Notes under the pieces: generated by a model
Databases searched by the model: none
What the model saw: the letters and a program-made list of their open reading frames with translations, nothing else
Told to the model about the DNA's origin: nothing
Position numbers and translations under genes: made by a program
From: Diphasiastrum complanatum
Taxonomy: Eukaryota > Streptophyta > Lycopodiopsida > Lycopodiales > Lycopodiaceae
Direction of reading: 5' to 3'
Assembly: GCA_029204225.1 (NCBI GenBank)
Contig: CM055092.1
Span: 29,314,359 to 29,378,358, forward strand
DNA length: 64,000 nt
Shown: positions 12,480 through 23,943 of the stretch, piece by piece
Layout: the number at the start of each line of letters is the position of its first letter
How positions within the stretch are numbered: the stretch's first letter is position 1

Positions 12480-13480
12480 ACTCACCATTCTTGTAATCCA
12501 TGATTAGTTATAGATTGTTTAATCTATCTAATCACAGATGCTACTCTAAATGTATGCAATTACTAGATGTATAAAATACATATAATAGTAGATAAAAAAA
12601 TATACAGAATAGAAGTCCGCCTGTGAGCAAGACAATTTTGTAAGCAAGATCCACAAAGATCCAAGAAGTCCGCTAGTAAGCGAGACACTACTCATGGGAG
12701 AACGTCGCTTCGCTCACGCCAATGTGCTATGTGGGTCTATCATATAGCATTCGAAATCAAGAGGATCAATAGATGATATTGTAGCTATTACGCACATATC
12801 ACTCTTAATGTTTGTATGATCTTAAATGAATTACTGTCTGGTATTGCTCATGTATCTCATTCACCATTTTTCAATTCTACACAATGGTTCAATTTTGTTG
12901 AATGTTGTATTAGTTCTATGACGTAGATCAGTAGTGTCTGTCTACTTTCTGAAGGATTGTAGGAATGATATAGCAGGCACAATGACCAACAATCATATCT
13001 GAATTTCACACACACTGATTTTGTTCGAGACGATTTTCGCTTCGTGTTTTGCTTCATGATCACTTTGCTTTCAACATAAATCAATTTCAGAGCTCATTCA
13101 AGTTTCGCTTCGCTTCACTTCGTTTCGTCTAGTTTCGTTTTGTTACAGAGCCTGACTGATCTTTTCACAAATTGAATAGAATAGTTTTGCAAATCGTTCG
13201 AGAGACTTCCATCAGTTCGTCACCAGAATTTTAGCTGGAATTTCATTTTGCACTTTTCCATTAGTGGTATCAGAGCCTGTCATAGTCTGACATAGCCACA
13301 AAGCTATCAGATCCAGGAGGCTAAGCATTCAAAACAAAGAACCATCAACAAGTGAGAACACAATTCATAGCAATGGCTTCAATAAGCAACATACAATCTA
13401 GCATGGAAGGTTAAGACCTCACTCTCCAAATTTTAGATCTATATGCTTCTTCAAAAGATGATGGTTCTTCAAGTAACTAT
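12480..13480 (+). pseudogene. Truncated copia element: LTR tail, PBS and gag start
   Basis: A perfect TGGTATCAGAGC, complementary to the 3' end of initiator-Met tRNA, lies at 13265-13276. The sequence to its left should therefore be a 5' LTR on the plus strand; its start is unknown and was not matched to a second copy. About 100 nt after the PBS an ATG at 13373 opens MASISNIQSSMEG, similar to the gag start of element G (MSSISNIQSKI). A stop follows at once, and the gag frame is cut at about 13470-13480 where minus-strand element C begins. Confidence 0.55.
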
Positions 13481-15872
13481 GGAGTAAGAAGTAGAAGATG
13501 TAGAGTCTTCATTTTTCTTTCCCTTGTCCACATAGGTGAGCCTTGAGGGCTCGGCCTTGCTTCTTGTTGATCTTCTCGGCCCCTTTTGACTAGGATCTTT
13601 GTCTCCATCCTCGGTTTTGTCAAGATCCTCCTTGAGTTTGTCAAGGTCCTCCTCGGGTTTGTCAAGATCTTCAATGCACAATGGGTTAGATCCATTAGAC
13701 AAGCTTTTAGCAAATTGTGACTCATCAAAAAGTACATCCTTGCTTACCTTTACTTTCTTGGATATAGGATCATATATCCTACAGCCCTTGTTATTTTCTC
13801 CATAGCCAACAAAAATCCCTTTGAAGGAGGTAGCATCTTCCTTCTTCTTGTCTCCAAAGGGATGTGGACATAACAAATACATCCAAAGATTTTAAAATAT
13901 TTTACATTGGGTTTCTTACCAAACAAAGCTTGATATGGTGAGATCCCATCAATAGCACTACTAGGAAGTCTATTACACAAGTAATTAGCACAAGTTATAG
14001 CTTCTCCTCAAAATGAGATGGGAAGTGATGCATCAAGTCTTAAAGACTTTGCACATTCACATAGACTCCTATTTTTCCTCTCGACCACCCCATTTTGTTG
14101 GGGGGTGTAGGAACAAGTGTATTGCAATTTAATGCCATTGATCTCACAAAAGACTTTCATTTTATTGGAGGTGTACTCTCATCCATTATCACATCTTAGT
14201 GCCTTGATGGAAGTACTAAGTTGCTTCTCAACTAGAGACTTGAACTTAATGAAAGCTTCATATACAAGAATTTTCTTTGATAGTAACTCAATCCATGTCA
14301 TCTATAAATGTTGCATACATCAAGGCACCTCCATTACTTGCATGTGAAAAACTATGTACATCAAAAATGTATGAGATCCAAGGGAGAGGGAGATCATGAT
14401 GAAGATCTCTTGTAAGAAGATTTGTGTGACTTTGCAAGGCCACATGCCTCACACATCTTTCCACACTTTTTGAAAGCTTCTGGTAGGCCTAGAGCTAGTT
14501 CCTTGCTTGCCATTGACTCCATGGATTGAAGATTAGGATGGCCTAATCTCTTATGCCAAAGCTCCACTTGAGATAGCTCTTCCCTAGCCAAGTTCACACT
14601 TTCATTTGCAACATTAACATCCAACTTGAAAAGTCTACCTTGCTTAATGCCACTAGCTATGCACTTATCATTTTTCAAGATGGAACAAACTCCATTCTTG
14701 AAATGTACATCTAGTCCATTGTCCATTAATTGTCCTACACTAAGCAAGTTTCTTGAAATGGTAGGAACATACAAAACATTATCTAGATCTATCCTTTTAG
14801 ATGTGCCTAAGCAAAGAGGAATAGATCCTATACCATCTATCTTGCATTCTTGATCACTAGCAGTGTATATTGACTTCTTAGAGTCATTACAAGAGGGAAG
14901 AGTAGAGAAATAATGCTTGTTAAAAGACATGTGGGAACTAGCCCCACTATCTATCCACCATGTGCCTTGACTTGAAGTTGGTGTAGATGCAACCATTAAG
15001 GATGTGTTGAATCCATCCTCATCTTCTTCCTCTTGAGCAATGTTCCCTTGATCTCCATTTGCTTGTTGATTCTTCTTCAAGTAACATTCTGAGGCAAAGT
15101 GTCATTTCTTTCCACAAAAGAAATACTTGAGTTTTGCCTTGTTCTTCACACTGTCTTTGGAAGTTGATCCTCCATTCTTCATCTCAGCCTCCTTGCCTTG
15201 ATTCTTCTTGAATAGATGTTGTTTCTTCTTGCCTTTGGAAGTAAAATTTGCTTTCTCCTCTCCTCCATTAAGTGACATGCACCATTCTTGTCTTGAGGTG
15301 TTGGAGTTACTCTCCTCGGCCACAAGGACATTATGCAACTTGTCAATGGATGGAAGAGTGTCTTGAATAGCAAATGATTGAACCAAGTTGGTGAACTCAT
15401 CACCTAGGCCATTCAATGCAATTTGTACTAGCTCTTGATCTTGGATCTTTTCTCCTATAGCACTCAATTCCTTATTAAGAGATTTGATCCTAAGGACATA
15501 CTCTTGTCCACTCTTTCCACTTCATTTCATGCTTTGAAAGACTTGATTCCTTAGCATGAGGATTCTTGAAGTGCTATTGGATTCATAGATACTCTTTAAT
15601 GAATCCCAAGCCTCTTTTGATGAGGCACAAGAAGACCCCTCCTTCAAGAGGTCATTGCATACATTCAACTTTATGCAATGTAGAGCTAATCTTGCTCTCT
15701 TCTTGTAATTGGTTTGTTCTTGGGCAGCTTGAGGCTCTTCCTCAACTCCTAGAACTATGTCAAAGAGGTCAGGGATCACTAGGAGTGATCCCATCCTCAC
15801 TTTCCAAATGGAACAATTTGTGGAAGTGAGTCTCTCAATTGATTCCAACAAATAACCACCCATGGATGACAT
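13469..15872 (-). pseudogene. Copia element C gag-protease-integrase, truncated
   Basis: On the minus strand, gag starts at 15872 (MSSMGGYLLESIERLTSTN, close to element B's gag). It carries a CCHC knuckle damaged to FFCGKK-stop-HFASEC, where TGA replaces a glycine codon near 15090-15100. Protease (WWIDSGASSHMS) and the pre-integrase zinc region (LWHKRLGHPNLQSM, CEACGLAKSHKS) follow at 15080-14394. The integrase core (14380-13990) is frameshifted. The integrase tail (RLPSSAIDGISPYQALFGKK onward) and a linker rich in DLDKPEEDLDK repeats run to about 13470. Reverse transcriptase and RNase H are missing. The right-hand LTR is probably 16351-16814, and the region 15873-16350 would be its leader. 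Confidence 0.85.
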
Positions 15873-16350
15873 TGTAGAATAAATGCTCTTCTAAAATCAC
15901 AGAGATTTACGAATTTTAAAGATCTATGAAAGGACTAAAGCTCACAAGATTGCCTATAGCCTTGTCTCTAGCAAACTAGCACACAAGCTTGAATGATACA
16001 CAATTAGATCTTGACAAAAAAAATCCTAGCTTTCACTTTCACAAAAAAATTTGGCTTTACACTTTTCTTAGAGGTTTCACTTCAACTAATGAACAAATCA
16101 GCCTCTTAGATCTGATCTTAAACTCCAAAAAGAAATACTTCAATGATCCAAAACTCTATTTGGTCATAGGCACTTAGCTAGATCAAATCTAGATCAATAC
16201 TATGCTTCAAAAAGCACTAAATTTGGACTAGAATTGAGATTATAGGACCAAAAAACACAAAAGTCTCATCAACATCATTAGCAAAATGATAATCCTTTCA
16301 TGGATCAAGTACATCCACGAGTCTGGTATAGTCCAATAGGTCTTCACACC

Positions 16351-16814
16351 TGTGAAAAGTGCCACACCACTTAGATCTATCCATTTGATCCATCCTTGAT
16401 CCTTATCCAAAGTTGACCTTCTAGAATATGGCTAAAATCCAAAGAGCTAGTCTCCTAGAATATAGGAATATTTCCTACAAAATAGGATTTAAGGAAAATG
16501 GTCAACTCTTATCTTCTAAAACTCTATACACACGTGTGAACATCCACTTGCCATGTGGGAGCATTTACTCATGCACATGCAAGGATAAGCTAACTTCTAG
16601 GTGACTAGTCAACTTGACTAAAAACTAGTCATTTCATATTCACACTTGACTTGATTGATACAAAATCAAAGTAGATATTTACAAATATGAAAATACTTTC
16701 TTTCACACGTGGGAACAAGCTCCACATGTGAAATCAGATCATGAACATTGTACTCATGATTGATCTTTATTTACAAAAAAAAATGACAAGTGAGAAGTGA
16801 CAATTTTCAACACA
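16351..16814 (-). repeat. Probable 5' LTR of element C
   Basis: The stretch begins TGTGAAAAGTG and ends with CAATTTTCAACACA. Read on the minus strand it opens like element B's LTR (TG...AAAATTGTCA). The coding frame of element G resumes directly to the right, so this edge is an insertion boundary. A copy of the shared palindrome (ACACACGTGTGAAC) starts about 177 nt from the left edge, as in the LTRs of B and F. No good PBS lies next to the left edge, so that boundary is uncertain. No matching left-hand LTR survives. Confidence 0.5.
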
Positions 16815-18050
16815 TTGTTCTTATACATGGATGACATTTTGTCCTCCATTGCTTGAATCCAATGATCTTTATTTGGTTTGTCAATAGCTTCTTCGAATGT
16901 CTGAGGTTCGTTAGTGAAGCCATAGAATTCATCATGACCAAATCTTATTGGTGGTTTGCGTTGCCTTTCAGATCTTCTCACAGTCTGTATAGGTCTCGAA
17001 TTCAAAGACACATCTTCAAGTTCAACCTGTTTAACTTGAATTCGATCTGATATTTTGAGTCTTTTAGGTTCTCGAAATTGAACTCCCTCTAAATTACTAT
17101 TGTGTCCAGATGGCAATTCTTCTTTATTGTCTACTTGCTTTACTTCTATAGATGGTAACTCATAATAACTCTTGAGAATTTCATAGCCAGTCTATTGCTG
17201 TATGACCTCGTTTATGACAATGAATGCATTCAATCTTTGGATTTAACCAACATTTGTCTTCTGTATGACTTGATTTTCTGCATATGTTGCAGATCTTCTT
17301 TTCGCCAAAATTTTTCTACTGCTTTCCAAATTGTCGATCATTTGTCTTTGATTCGTCTGAACGATTTCCATTCTTTTTAAACGACTCCCTCTTAGACTTA
17401 AACTTCTTTGAAGATTTATTCTTCTAAGTGAAAAGAGCTTTTTTGGAATCACCATTGTCATCATAGTGTTCACGTGCTTCTACTTCCTCTTTGACTCCAT
17501 CTATCGCTTCTTGAAGTGTCATTGTTGAATCTTTTGCCAATAAAGTTCGAGTTGTGTGGAATGACTTGGGTAGGGCACGAAGAAAATAGCTAAGTTGTTT
17601 TTCCTTTGAGATCGCATTTTCGGTGCTGGAATTCTAGAAAGAAATAAAAAAATTCTTTATCTTTTGTACGAATGTGGTCAGGTCTTTGCCGTCCCATTGT
17701 AGGTAACTCAATTGGTCCTCCAAGAACATGACTTGATTTTGAGATCAAGTCTCATTCTTGGTTCGTAGTTCTTCCCACAATTCTTTTGCATTTGAAGTCG
17801 ATAAAAGATCTAGCATTATGTTGTCATGCACTAAAGATGCAATAATTGTTATAGCTTTGTCATTTTTCTCCATCCATTCATGAAGTTCCTTGTCAGGGGC
17901 AATTGGCTTATCTTCTGATGGTTCTATCCATTGCCATAGACCTTCTCCCTTTAGTGTGAGTGAAGTTTTTAACTTGTAGACTAAATAGTTCGAACCTTCT
18001 GCATCCAAGATTGTACTGATCTTAGACTGAATGTTGCTGATCGAAGACAA
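16815..18050 (-). pseudogene. Copia element G gag and pol fragments
   Basis: Gag opens at 18050 (MSSISNIQSKISTILDAEG) and continues through several frames and stops to a double zinc knuckle near 17320-17200. The first knuckle reads CNICRKSSHTEDKC and the second CIHCHKRGHTAIDW, with its last cysteine lost. A deletion then removes protease and the integrase core. At 17116-16815 the tail resumes with an integrase-to-RT linker (RRSERQRKPPIRFG and TFEEAIDKPNKDHWIQAMEDKM). It is cut at 16814 by element C. The double knuckle groups it with the relic at 46226-47375. Confidence 0.75.
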
Positions 18051-18104
18051 CTTCCAATCTTTCGATTTGGCTATTGATGGATATAAGGCTATATCACTAT
18101 ATTT

Positions 18105-18116
18105 GCTCTGATACCA
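18105..18116 (-). promoter_or_regulatory. Primer-binding site of element G
   Basis: The minus strand reads TGGTATCAGAGC, complementary to the initiator-Met tRNA 3' end. It lies one base from the LTR edge at 18118, on the gag side, which fixes the element's orientation. Confidence 0.9.
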
Positions 18117-18117
18117 T

Positions 18118-18872
18118 TGTAGGAAAGGTTCTGCGAATCTTTTAGAAAGGTTCTGCGAATTCTTTCTTAGAGAACGTGATTAGAGGTTTAATAAATCACA
18201 CCAGTATCAACATTTTTAATCATGTCTGAATCTGATCTATGTACTAATAGAGCAATTCTATTATGATTAAATTATGCGTGCAAAAATATGGGTGCAAAAA
18301 TTGGAAATATATGTGCAAATGTGAAAGACAATTAGATAATCAGATAAACGACTCAAACGTTGATCAGAAAACGAATTTTATAATTTTGAGTCTGAATCAA
18401 TATACATTTTTCTTGCTACCTTGTGGTATCTCTTTTACGAAGAGTACGTAAGTGCGTAAGTGCATAAGTAAATTAGTCAGTCTACGTCTAAGTTTGAGCT
18501 TGAATCTGAGAGTATGTTATTATTATAAGTGCACATGTACTTATATTGTTACAAGATAAGTCCTTTGGCGTTTTTCCTTCTGAGAGAACATGTACAATGA
18601 TTCGAAATTACCACTTATATAGTGGATTGGAGGGTCTTGGCCTCAATTTGTATTGGCCAATTTCTACCTCCCTAACTATTCAAATCTAAAAAAATGGAGA
18701 CCCATTCAAAAATTGGAGAGAACCAATTTGAAATTGAATTTTGGTGGGAACCCCGATTTTATTCACTAACTTGATTTTTGGGCCCTGCGATATTAAAAGT
18801 TCCACAAAAAGGCCTAAAGTCATTTTATTAACTTTTAACTATTTCAATTAACTATGTGATCATGTTCTTACA
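18118..18872 (-). repeat. 5' LTR of element G (755 bp)
   Basis: The left edge TGTAGGAAAGG abuts the PBS. The right edge ...GTTCTTACA reads TGTAAGAAC on the minus strand, so the LTR has the canonical TG...CA ends with imperfect inverted termini. A TATA-like box (TATATAAG on the minus strand) lies near 18614-18621. The five bases after the edge are CATGT. The matching duplication and the 3' LTR are lost, because the element is truncated by C. Confidence 0.7.
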
Positions 18873-18942
18873 CATGTAGGGTGCCAAATCCCTCTCACTT
18901 ATTAACTAGGGTTAGGGTGGTCTTGAGATCCGCAAACCCTCC

Positions 18943-20330
18943 AACATATCCAAAGAGGAGATACAACAGTATACAAACCTGCTCTATGATCATCATGTTT
19001 TTGTCTGGTCAATGGAGGATTTAAAAGGCATAAACAAGAAATTCGGTCAACATCGAATTTACCTAAAGGAAGGAGCGGTACCAATAAGACAACATCAATA
19101 TCGACTCAATCCTAAATATTTACTGCTGATCAAAGATGAATTAGAGAAATATCTTTAGGCAGGTATTATTTATCTTGTGCTTAGCAACGAATGGGTTTCA
19201 CCCATTGTCGTTGTACCAAAGAGGAAGACCGGTAAGATATGTGTTTGTCAAGATTATCGAAAGCTCAATGCTGCAACTCGCAAGGACCACCATCCTTTAC
19301 CATTCACAGACATGATTTTGGACCAAGTTGCAGGCAATGCAAGATATAGCTTCCTTGACGGATTTTCAAGCTATAACCAAGTATCAATCCAAGAAGAAGA
19401 TCAGTCTAAGACCACCTTTACGATTGATTGGGGTACATATGCATATCAAAAGATGCCATTCGGACTGTGCAACACACCAACCACATTCCAAAGAATGATG
19501 ACTGTGATCTTCCATGAATACTTAAGGGTATTCATTGAAATTTTTATGGATGACTTCTGTGTCTAAAACTCAGAAGACACGCATCTTTCTAAGTTGCGAA
19601 AGACATTGCAGCGTTGAAGAGAGACTTCTCTGTGTCTACACCCTAATAAGTGTTTTTTTGGCATGCTAGAGGGAATACTCCTCGGACATAGAATATCTGT
19701 AAGGGGTATTGAAGTTGATAAAGATAAGGTCGAGATCATAAAGATTGTAAAGGAGCCAACAAATCTTCGTAAGCTTAGAGAATTTCTGGATCACGTTGGT
19801 TATTATCGGAGGTTCATCCAAGACCACGCATCTATTGCTACTCCACTAACACATTTATTAAAGAAAGATGTTTACTACAAATGGTTTGCTGAGTGTCAAT
19901 AATCATTCAAATTGCTGAAGTAGAAATTAATGGACATCCCAATTCTGCGACCTCCTGATTGGATAAGGACATTTCATGTTTATGTGGATGTTTCATCATT
20001 TACAATTGGAATTACCCTAAGTCAGAAGAATGATGAAAAAAGAGACTATCATGTATATTATGTAGGGTGTCAGTTAAGTATCTCAAATCTATTCGGCTAC
20101 GGCATGTGAAGGACTCGAAATGATTTTCTCAGTGAAGAAGTTTCAACATTATTTGCAAGGATATTCCTTTGTCTTCCATGTCAACCAATATGCACTCAAA
20201 CATCTGGTGAATAAGCCAGATCTATCAAGTCGAATAGCAGATGGGTGTTGTTGCTCCAGAAATTTGATTACCAAATAGAGTATGACAAGGGAAGTACCAC
20301 ACTAATGCAGATTATTTGTCGTGCTTAAAC
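18943..20330 (+). pseudogene. Ty3-type reverse transcriptase/RNase H relic
   Basis: The frame reads a typical Ty3 reverse transcriptase: a leader containing AVPIRQHQYRLNPKY, then SPIVVVPKRKTGKICVCQDY, then RKLNAATRKDHHPLPF, then FGLCNTPTTFQRMM and the catalytic FMDD near 19546-19557. The thumb/connection (HVGYYRRFIQDHASIATPLTHL) and the start of RNase H (FHVYVDVSSFTIGITLSQ) follow. Stops occur at 19156-19158, 19564-19566, near 19616 and at 19900-19902, with frameshifts in the RNase H part. The integrase is absent. Gag and protease are absent upstream, where the G LTR ends at 18872. Confidence 0.85.
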
Positions 20331-21475
20331 ATGAGATCTGTTGCTGAGAACCTAAGCGATGAATTTACAGACGAGAATATTATGAATTTATCAACCGATA
20401 AAACCTTGTGCCACTTTTATTACTCATTTTCTAACTGTTTTGCTATTTACTTCCATTTTCTCGTCATTTTTGTTTTACCTCACCAGCGTTCACGATCGAG
20501 CTTTCATACTTTCATGCTTTCTTGCTCTCTAAACGCTACCATCGCGATCCATCATTTGCTATCAAACTATTGCTATCAAGCTGAAATACTTATTGTCTTG
20601 AAGATGGCAACCGGTCGGTAGTTCCAGCTAACGTAAACTGGAATGTGAGGAGTAAGATGAATCTCGAAGAATTCCAAATGCTTGCCAATCAATGCGGGTT
20701 GGGATTTTTGTTGTAGATTGATCCTTCAATAGTATTGATCGAGGCCAGCAATGAGTTCATCCAAGGTTTGATAGATGTCACAGCTTTCGTAGTCTTAACG
20801 TAGATGCGTGGGCAACGTATGGATAAATCTAAAGCCACATTTGTGGCAGTGCTACATTTGCCAACTGATGGCATAGTTCCTCCAGCACTATCAAGGGAGG
20901 ACATTGATGAAGCCAATCTCTTCCAAGGCAAATTTTTTATGCCGAGCAAAGGATACAAGATATCCATGATCAAGGATGCTGCTTTTCACAATTTTTGTAA
21001 ATATTACAATCAAATACTTTTGCTACTGATGCTAATGCAACAATTTCAGCTACCAACATCGGATATCTGCTGGCAGCCAAAAAGGACAAGCAAATCAATT
21101 TTGGAGCCATTGCTTTCAAGGCCTTCCATCAGTCCATTAAGCATGGCAAGTATGTTGTCTAGTCGAGCACATCTTCCATCTATGCTTGTTGTTGATGCAG
21201 GACCGCGTCAAGTTGTACAGGATTCACATCTTCAAATGTTGTTGTTGATGCTGCTATGGCAGACTCAGAGATGGTGGTTAATGACACATCTGATATTTAG
21301 ATCGACACAGTGTAGCGAGACCAAACACCAAAGCCAAACACACCGGACTGGTTGTCGACTGTAACTCCTGAGGCTCAGCAAATGATATTATATATTGAAA
21401 TATAGACGTCGTGAGACGGGGTTATGACCAGAAGATTGCCAAAATGCAGGGGCAAAATGAAGATTAAAGAAGAAG
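20331..21475. other. Unassigned region after the Ty3 pol relic
   Basis: Short frames occur at 20316-20621, 20804-21364 (plus) and 20973-20689 (minus). Another plus frame near 21020-21160 contains INFGAIAFKAFHQSIKHGKY, which looks coding-like but is not a family I can name. The stretch has several stops. It may be part of the same element as the coiled-coil frame that follows. Confidence 0.3.
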
Positions 21476-22196
21476 ATGACCAAGCTCTTGCCTCAGCTCA
21501 ATGCCACGGAGCAGAGTAACAAGAAGTTTGAGATCACTCTTCGAAATACACATGACTATACATTGTCTCTTCAGTCCGAATTAGACAAGAGCAAGGAAGA
21601 AATAAATGATGCAAAGAAGCAAATATCTACATTTGATGATTCAAAGCGAATTGCTCTTATAAATAAGGCAGATTTCTACCATAAAAAGACTGAAGGCTTG
21701 CAACAACAGCTTGATTCAGAAAAGCTTATCATAATAAGTGTAGAGAATATGCTCCAGTGCTGCACCGACTCAGAAATTATCAAAGTTGATGTAGTTAAGT
21801 GGAAACAAGCACAAGCAACACTTCAAGAAACATTCGGAATGGAACTCCTTCAACCTTTGTACCAGGAAAAGTAAAGATTCCAAAAAAAACTGATTGATCT
21901 GAAGGAGATTTTTGAAACTAGTTGTCCTGGTGTGGAGGCTCATGACTAATACACCCAAGTAGTAAAGAATATTGAACAACTTCTGGTCGAGATATCGACA
22001 CTTCAGAAGGGAAAACAAACACAAAGCGAACCTGACAATATGAAAGTTTTCAGCTACTCATGAGTGAAGGCCCACAAAGAATTTCGCAACTCTGTAGCTG
22101 AGAATAACTGGCTGAAGAGGGAGCTCAAAGCCTTGCAAACCCAGATGAATGATGCCATCTATGTAGAGGCAGACCCAGCCAATACCCAAAAAGCCA
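21476..22196 (+). pseudogene. Coiled-coil protein frame, interrupted
   Basis: The 132-codon open frame at 21476-21874 is followed in the same frame, past a TAA, by more of the same composition up to about 22196. It is rich in K, E, Q and L with heptad-like spacing (SLQSELDKSKEEINDAKKQI, EGLQQQLDSEKLI). Later blocks include LLVEISTLQKGKQTQSEPDN and ENNWLKRELKALQTQMNDA. This predicts a long parallel coiled coil of about 240 residues. Three or four stops interrupt it. It lies downstream of a Ty3 pol relic on the same strand, so it could be an accessory 3' frame of that element or a captured host segment. No enzyme motif is seen. Confidence 0.5.
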
Positions 22197-22228
22197 CGTG
22201 AACTTGCTCGATCAAGTCTAAGAAGACA

Positions 22229-22471
22229 GACTTAGTAGATAGATCCAACAAAATTTACTGAAATCATCAATGAATGTTACATACATCTTAGCTCCACTAT
22301 TGCTAATTGTAGTAAATCCATGAATATCCGAATGTACAAGTTGAAAAGACTTTGTAGATCTAGATATATATCTAGTATAAGGTAGTCTATGTGACTTAGA
22401 CAAAGCACAAGACTCACAAACATGTTTGATGCCACTTAAGGAACTTGGAAGACCTATCACAATCTTCTTCC
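22229..22471 (-). pseudogene. Integrase fragment of element B-old, left part
   Basis: On the minus strand this reads GIKHVCESCALSKSHRLPYT and then FQLVHSDIHGFTTISNSGAKMYVTFIDDFSKFCW in two blocks. Both match element B's pre-integrase/integrase, and homology starts abruptly at about 22229. It ends at 22471, where element D is inserted, and resumes at 28483. The reverse transcriptase half of B-old is missing on the left. Confidence 0.85.
22467..22471. repeat. Target-site duplication CTTCC, left
   Basis: These five bases directly precede the D LTR and recur at 28483-28487 directly after the other LTR. A 5-bp duplication is the usual copia integration scar. It proves that D is one complete insertion into B-old. 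Confidence 0.9.
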
Positions 22472-22809
22472 TGTTAAAAATTCACAATTCTAGCTTGACT
22501 AGTTTTGGTCATATGACTTGTAAATAGTTAGATGGTCATGATGTGGCTTGTCACACGTGCCAAATAGCATAGGATTCCATTCCTAAGGATGTTCTCAAGT
22601 AGACCTAAGTGTTAGAACCTTTGGAATGAGTCCAAATTATGCTTAGATACAAGAGAAAAAAAATAGGAGCTATTTCTGGTAATTTTTGCATTGTTGAGGG
22701 ATCTCCAAGATTCCAACCCTAACTTGGCAGGGATGAAAGATCCACCAAAATTATCATTAGGGATAGGTTTAGAGCTACTCATACCTACCCAAAACCGTGA
22801 TGGATCATG

Positions 22810-22817
22810 TATATATA
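22810..22817 (+). promoter_or_regulatory. TATA-like box in the D 5' LTR
   Basis: TATATATA followed by GG is the best TATA candidate in this LTR. It places the U3/R boundary about 340-370 bp into the LTR. The transcription start is inferred, not shown. Confidence 0.5.
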
Positions 22818-22983
22818 GGTGATGATATCTCACCAAATTCAATCAAGCAATTTCATGATTTTTCTCTCATAATGGTGCAATTGCTCTCTATGTTCATAAT
22901 TGTTTGAGTTCTTGTGATTAATGATTATTATAGGATTGAATGTAGGTCTGGTGTACAGTACTCAGACTATGGGAGGCCGTACT

Positions 22984-22997
22984 TTCACACGTGTGAA
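22984..22997. promoter_or_regulatory. Conserved palindrome with G-box, D 5' LTR
   Basis: TTCACACGTGTGAA is a perfect 14-base palindrome with a CACGTG core. It lies about 170 nt downstream of the TATA-like box, so it is probably in the transcribed part. The same word recurs at a similar place in the LTRs of B and F. The 3' LTR copy of D (28313-28326) has one changed base, TTCACAAGTGTGAA. Confidence 0.7.
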
Positions 22998-23153
22998 GGC
23001 TTCTTCAAGGATTTGGGCCATTTAGTGAGGTTCAAGCATAGATTTTTGATGGATTTTGATGGTTCAACTTGTGCTAATCTTATGAGATCATAATCTATTG
23101 TTTCCCTCATCATTTCAAGTGTTTTAGGATTCTTATTTGCTATAATTTCTACA

Positions 23154-23165
23154 TGGTATCAGAGC
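23154..23165 (+). promoter_or_regulatory. Primer-binding site of element D
   Basis: TGGTATCAGAGC directly abuts the end of the 5' LTR and is complementary to the initiator-Met tRNA 3' end. The sequence between it and the gag start at 23944 is a 780-nt leader with no recognisable gene. Confidence 0.95.
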
Positions 23166-23943
23166 CTAAAGGCTGAAATGAGCTAAATCCTTGGTTTTCA
23201 TTCAATTTTATTACAATTTTTTATCTAAATTTTGTGTAGATTGGATCTTAGCATCTAGCATTGATTCTAAAACTCAAAGTGAGTCAAATACATTGGAGAT
23301 TGGTGTTGTGTGACTTCATTTGCACGTGTTTAGGTGTCTAGAACCAAAGGCAAAGTTGAATTCAATTCACATTACCAAGATAGCAAGTTTTGCTTGCTCC
23401 AAGCATTGATTTCTAAGCGAGTTTTGGAGGTGATTTCATAGAGGAGGCTTTCTAGCATTCAAGGAGAGGGAAGATTAGAGTTTTGGGGACTCTTCAAGGC
23501 TGTTCTAAGGTGTAGTGGACACCTCCTAAAGTGATTTAGGTTCAATCCAACCATTGTTTGACTTATGCACCAAATTAGATCAATTTTTGCTTGTGATTGG
23601 ATAGTAGATTGTGTTGCATCCTCATTAAGTTCCATTTAGATCTTTTACAAGTGATTTTGGAAGTATATCAGGTTGCTGAAATTCACTCTTGATCAGATCA
23701 TTTGGAAGCTTTTATGTTCTTTATAGAAAGAGGGGCAATTCTACTAGTATTGTCTACTTCAATCAAGCAAGTGCATTGTTTCTAGTATTCTACGATTTGA
23801 TTTTATTAAAAATCATTCTTAGATCTTTATAGGAAGTCTATTACTGATCTTTTCAGGTCCCTAAGAAGTGGGATAAGGTAGATCTTCAATCAAATCAATA
23901 GAAGTACCCTTCATTTGTGTCAAGTCCTTGATTAGGAGACTAG

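Larger units (their letters stand above)
22472..23153 (+). repeat. 5' LTR of element D (682 bp)
   Basis: It starts TGTTAAAAATTCACA and ends TTTCTACA next to the PBS. It contains a TATA-like TATATATA at 22810-22817 and the palindrome TTCACACGTGTGAA at 22984-22997. A second CACGTG word (TCACACGTGCC) lies near 22551. Confidence 0.95.

Noticed and set aside
13265-13276. Initiator-Met tRNA gene fragments at the many TGGTATCAGAGC words.
   Set aside because: Each is only 12-13 bases and sits at an LTR edge. They are primer-binding sites, not tRNA genes.
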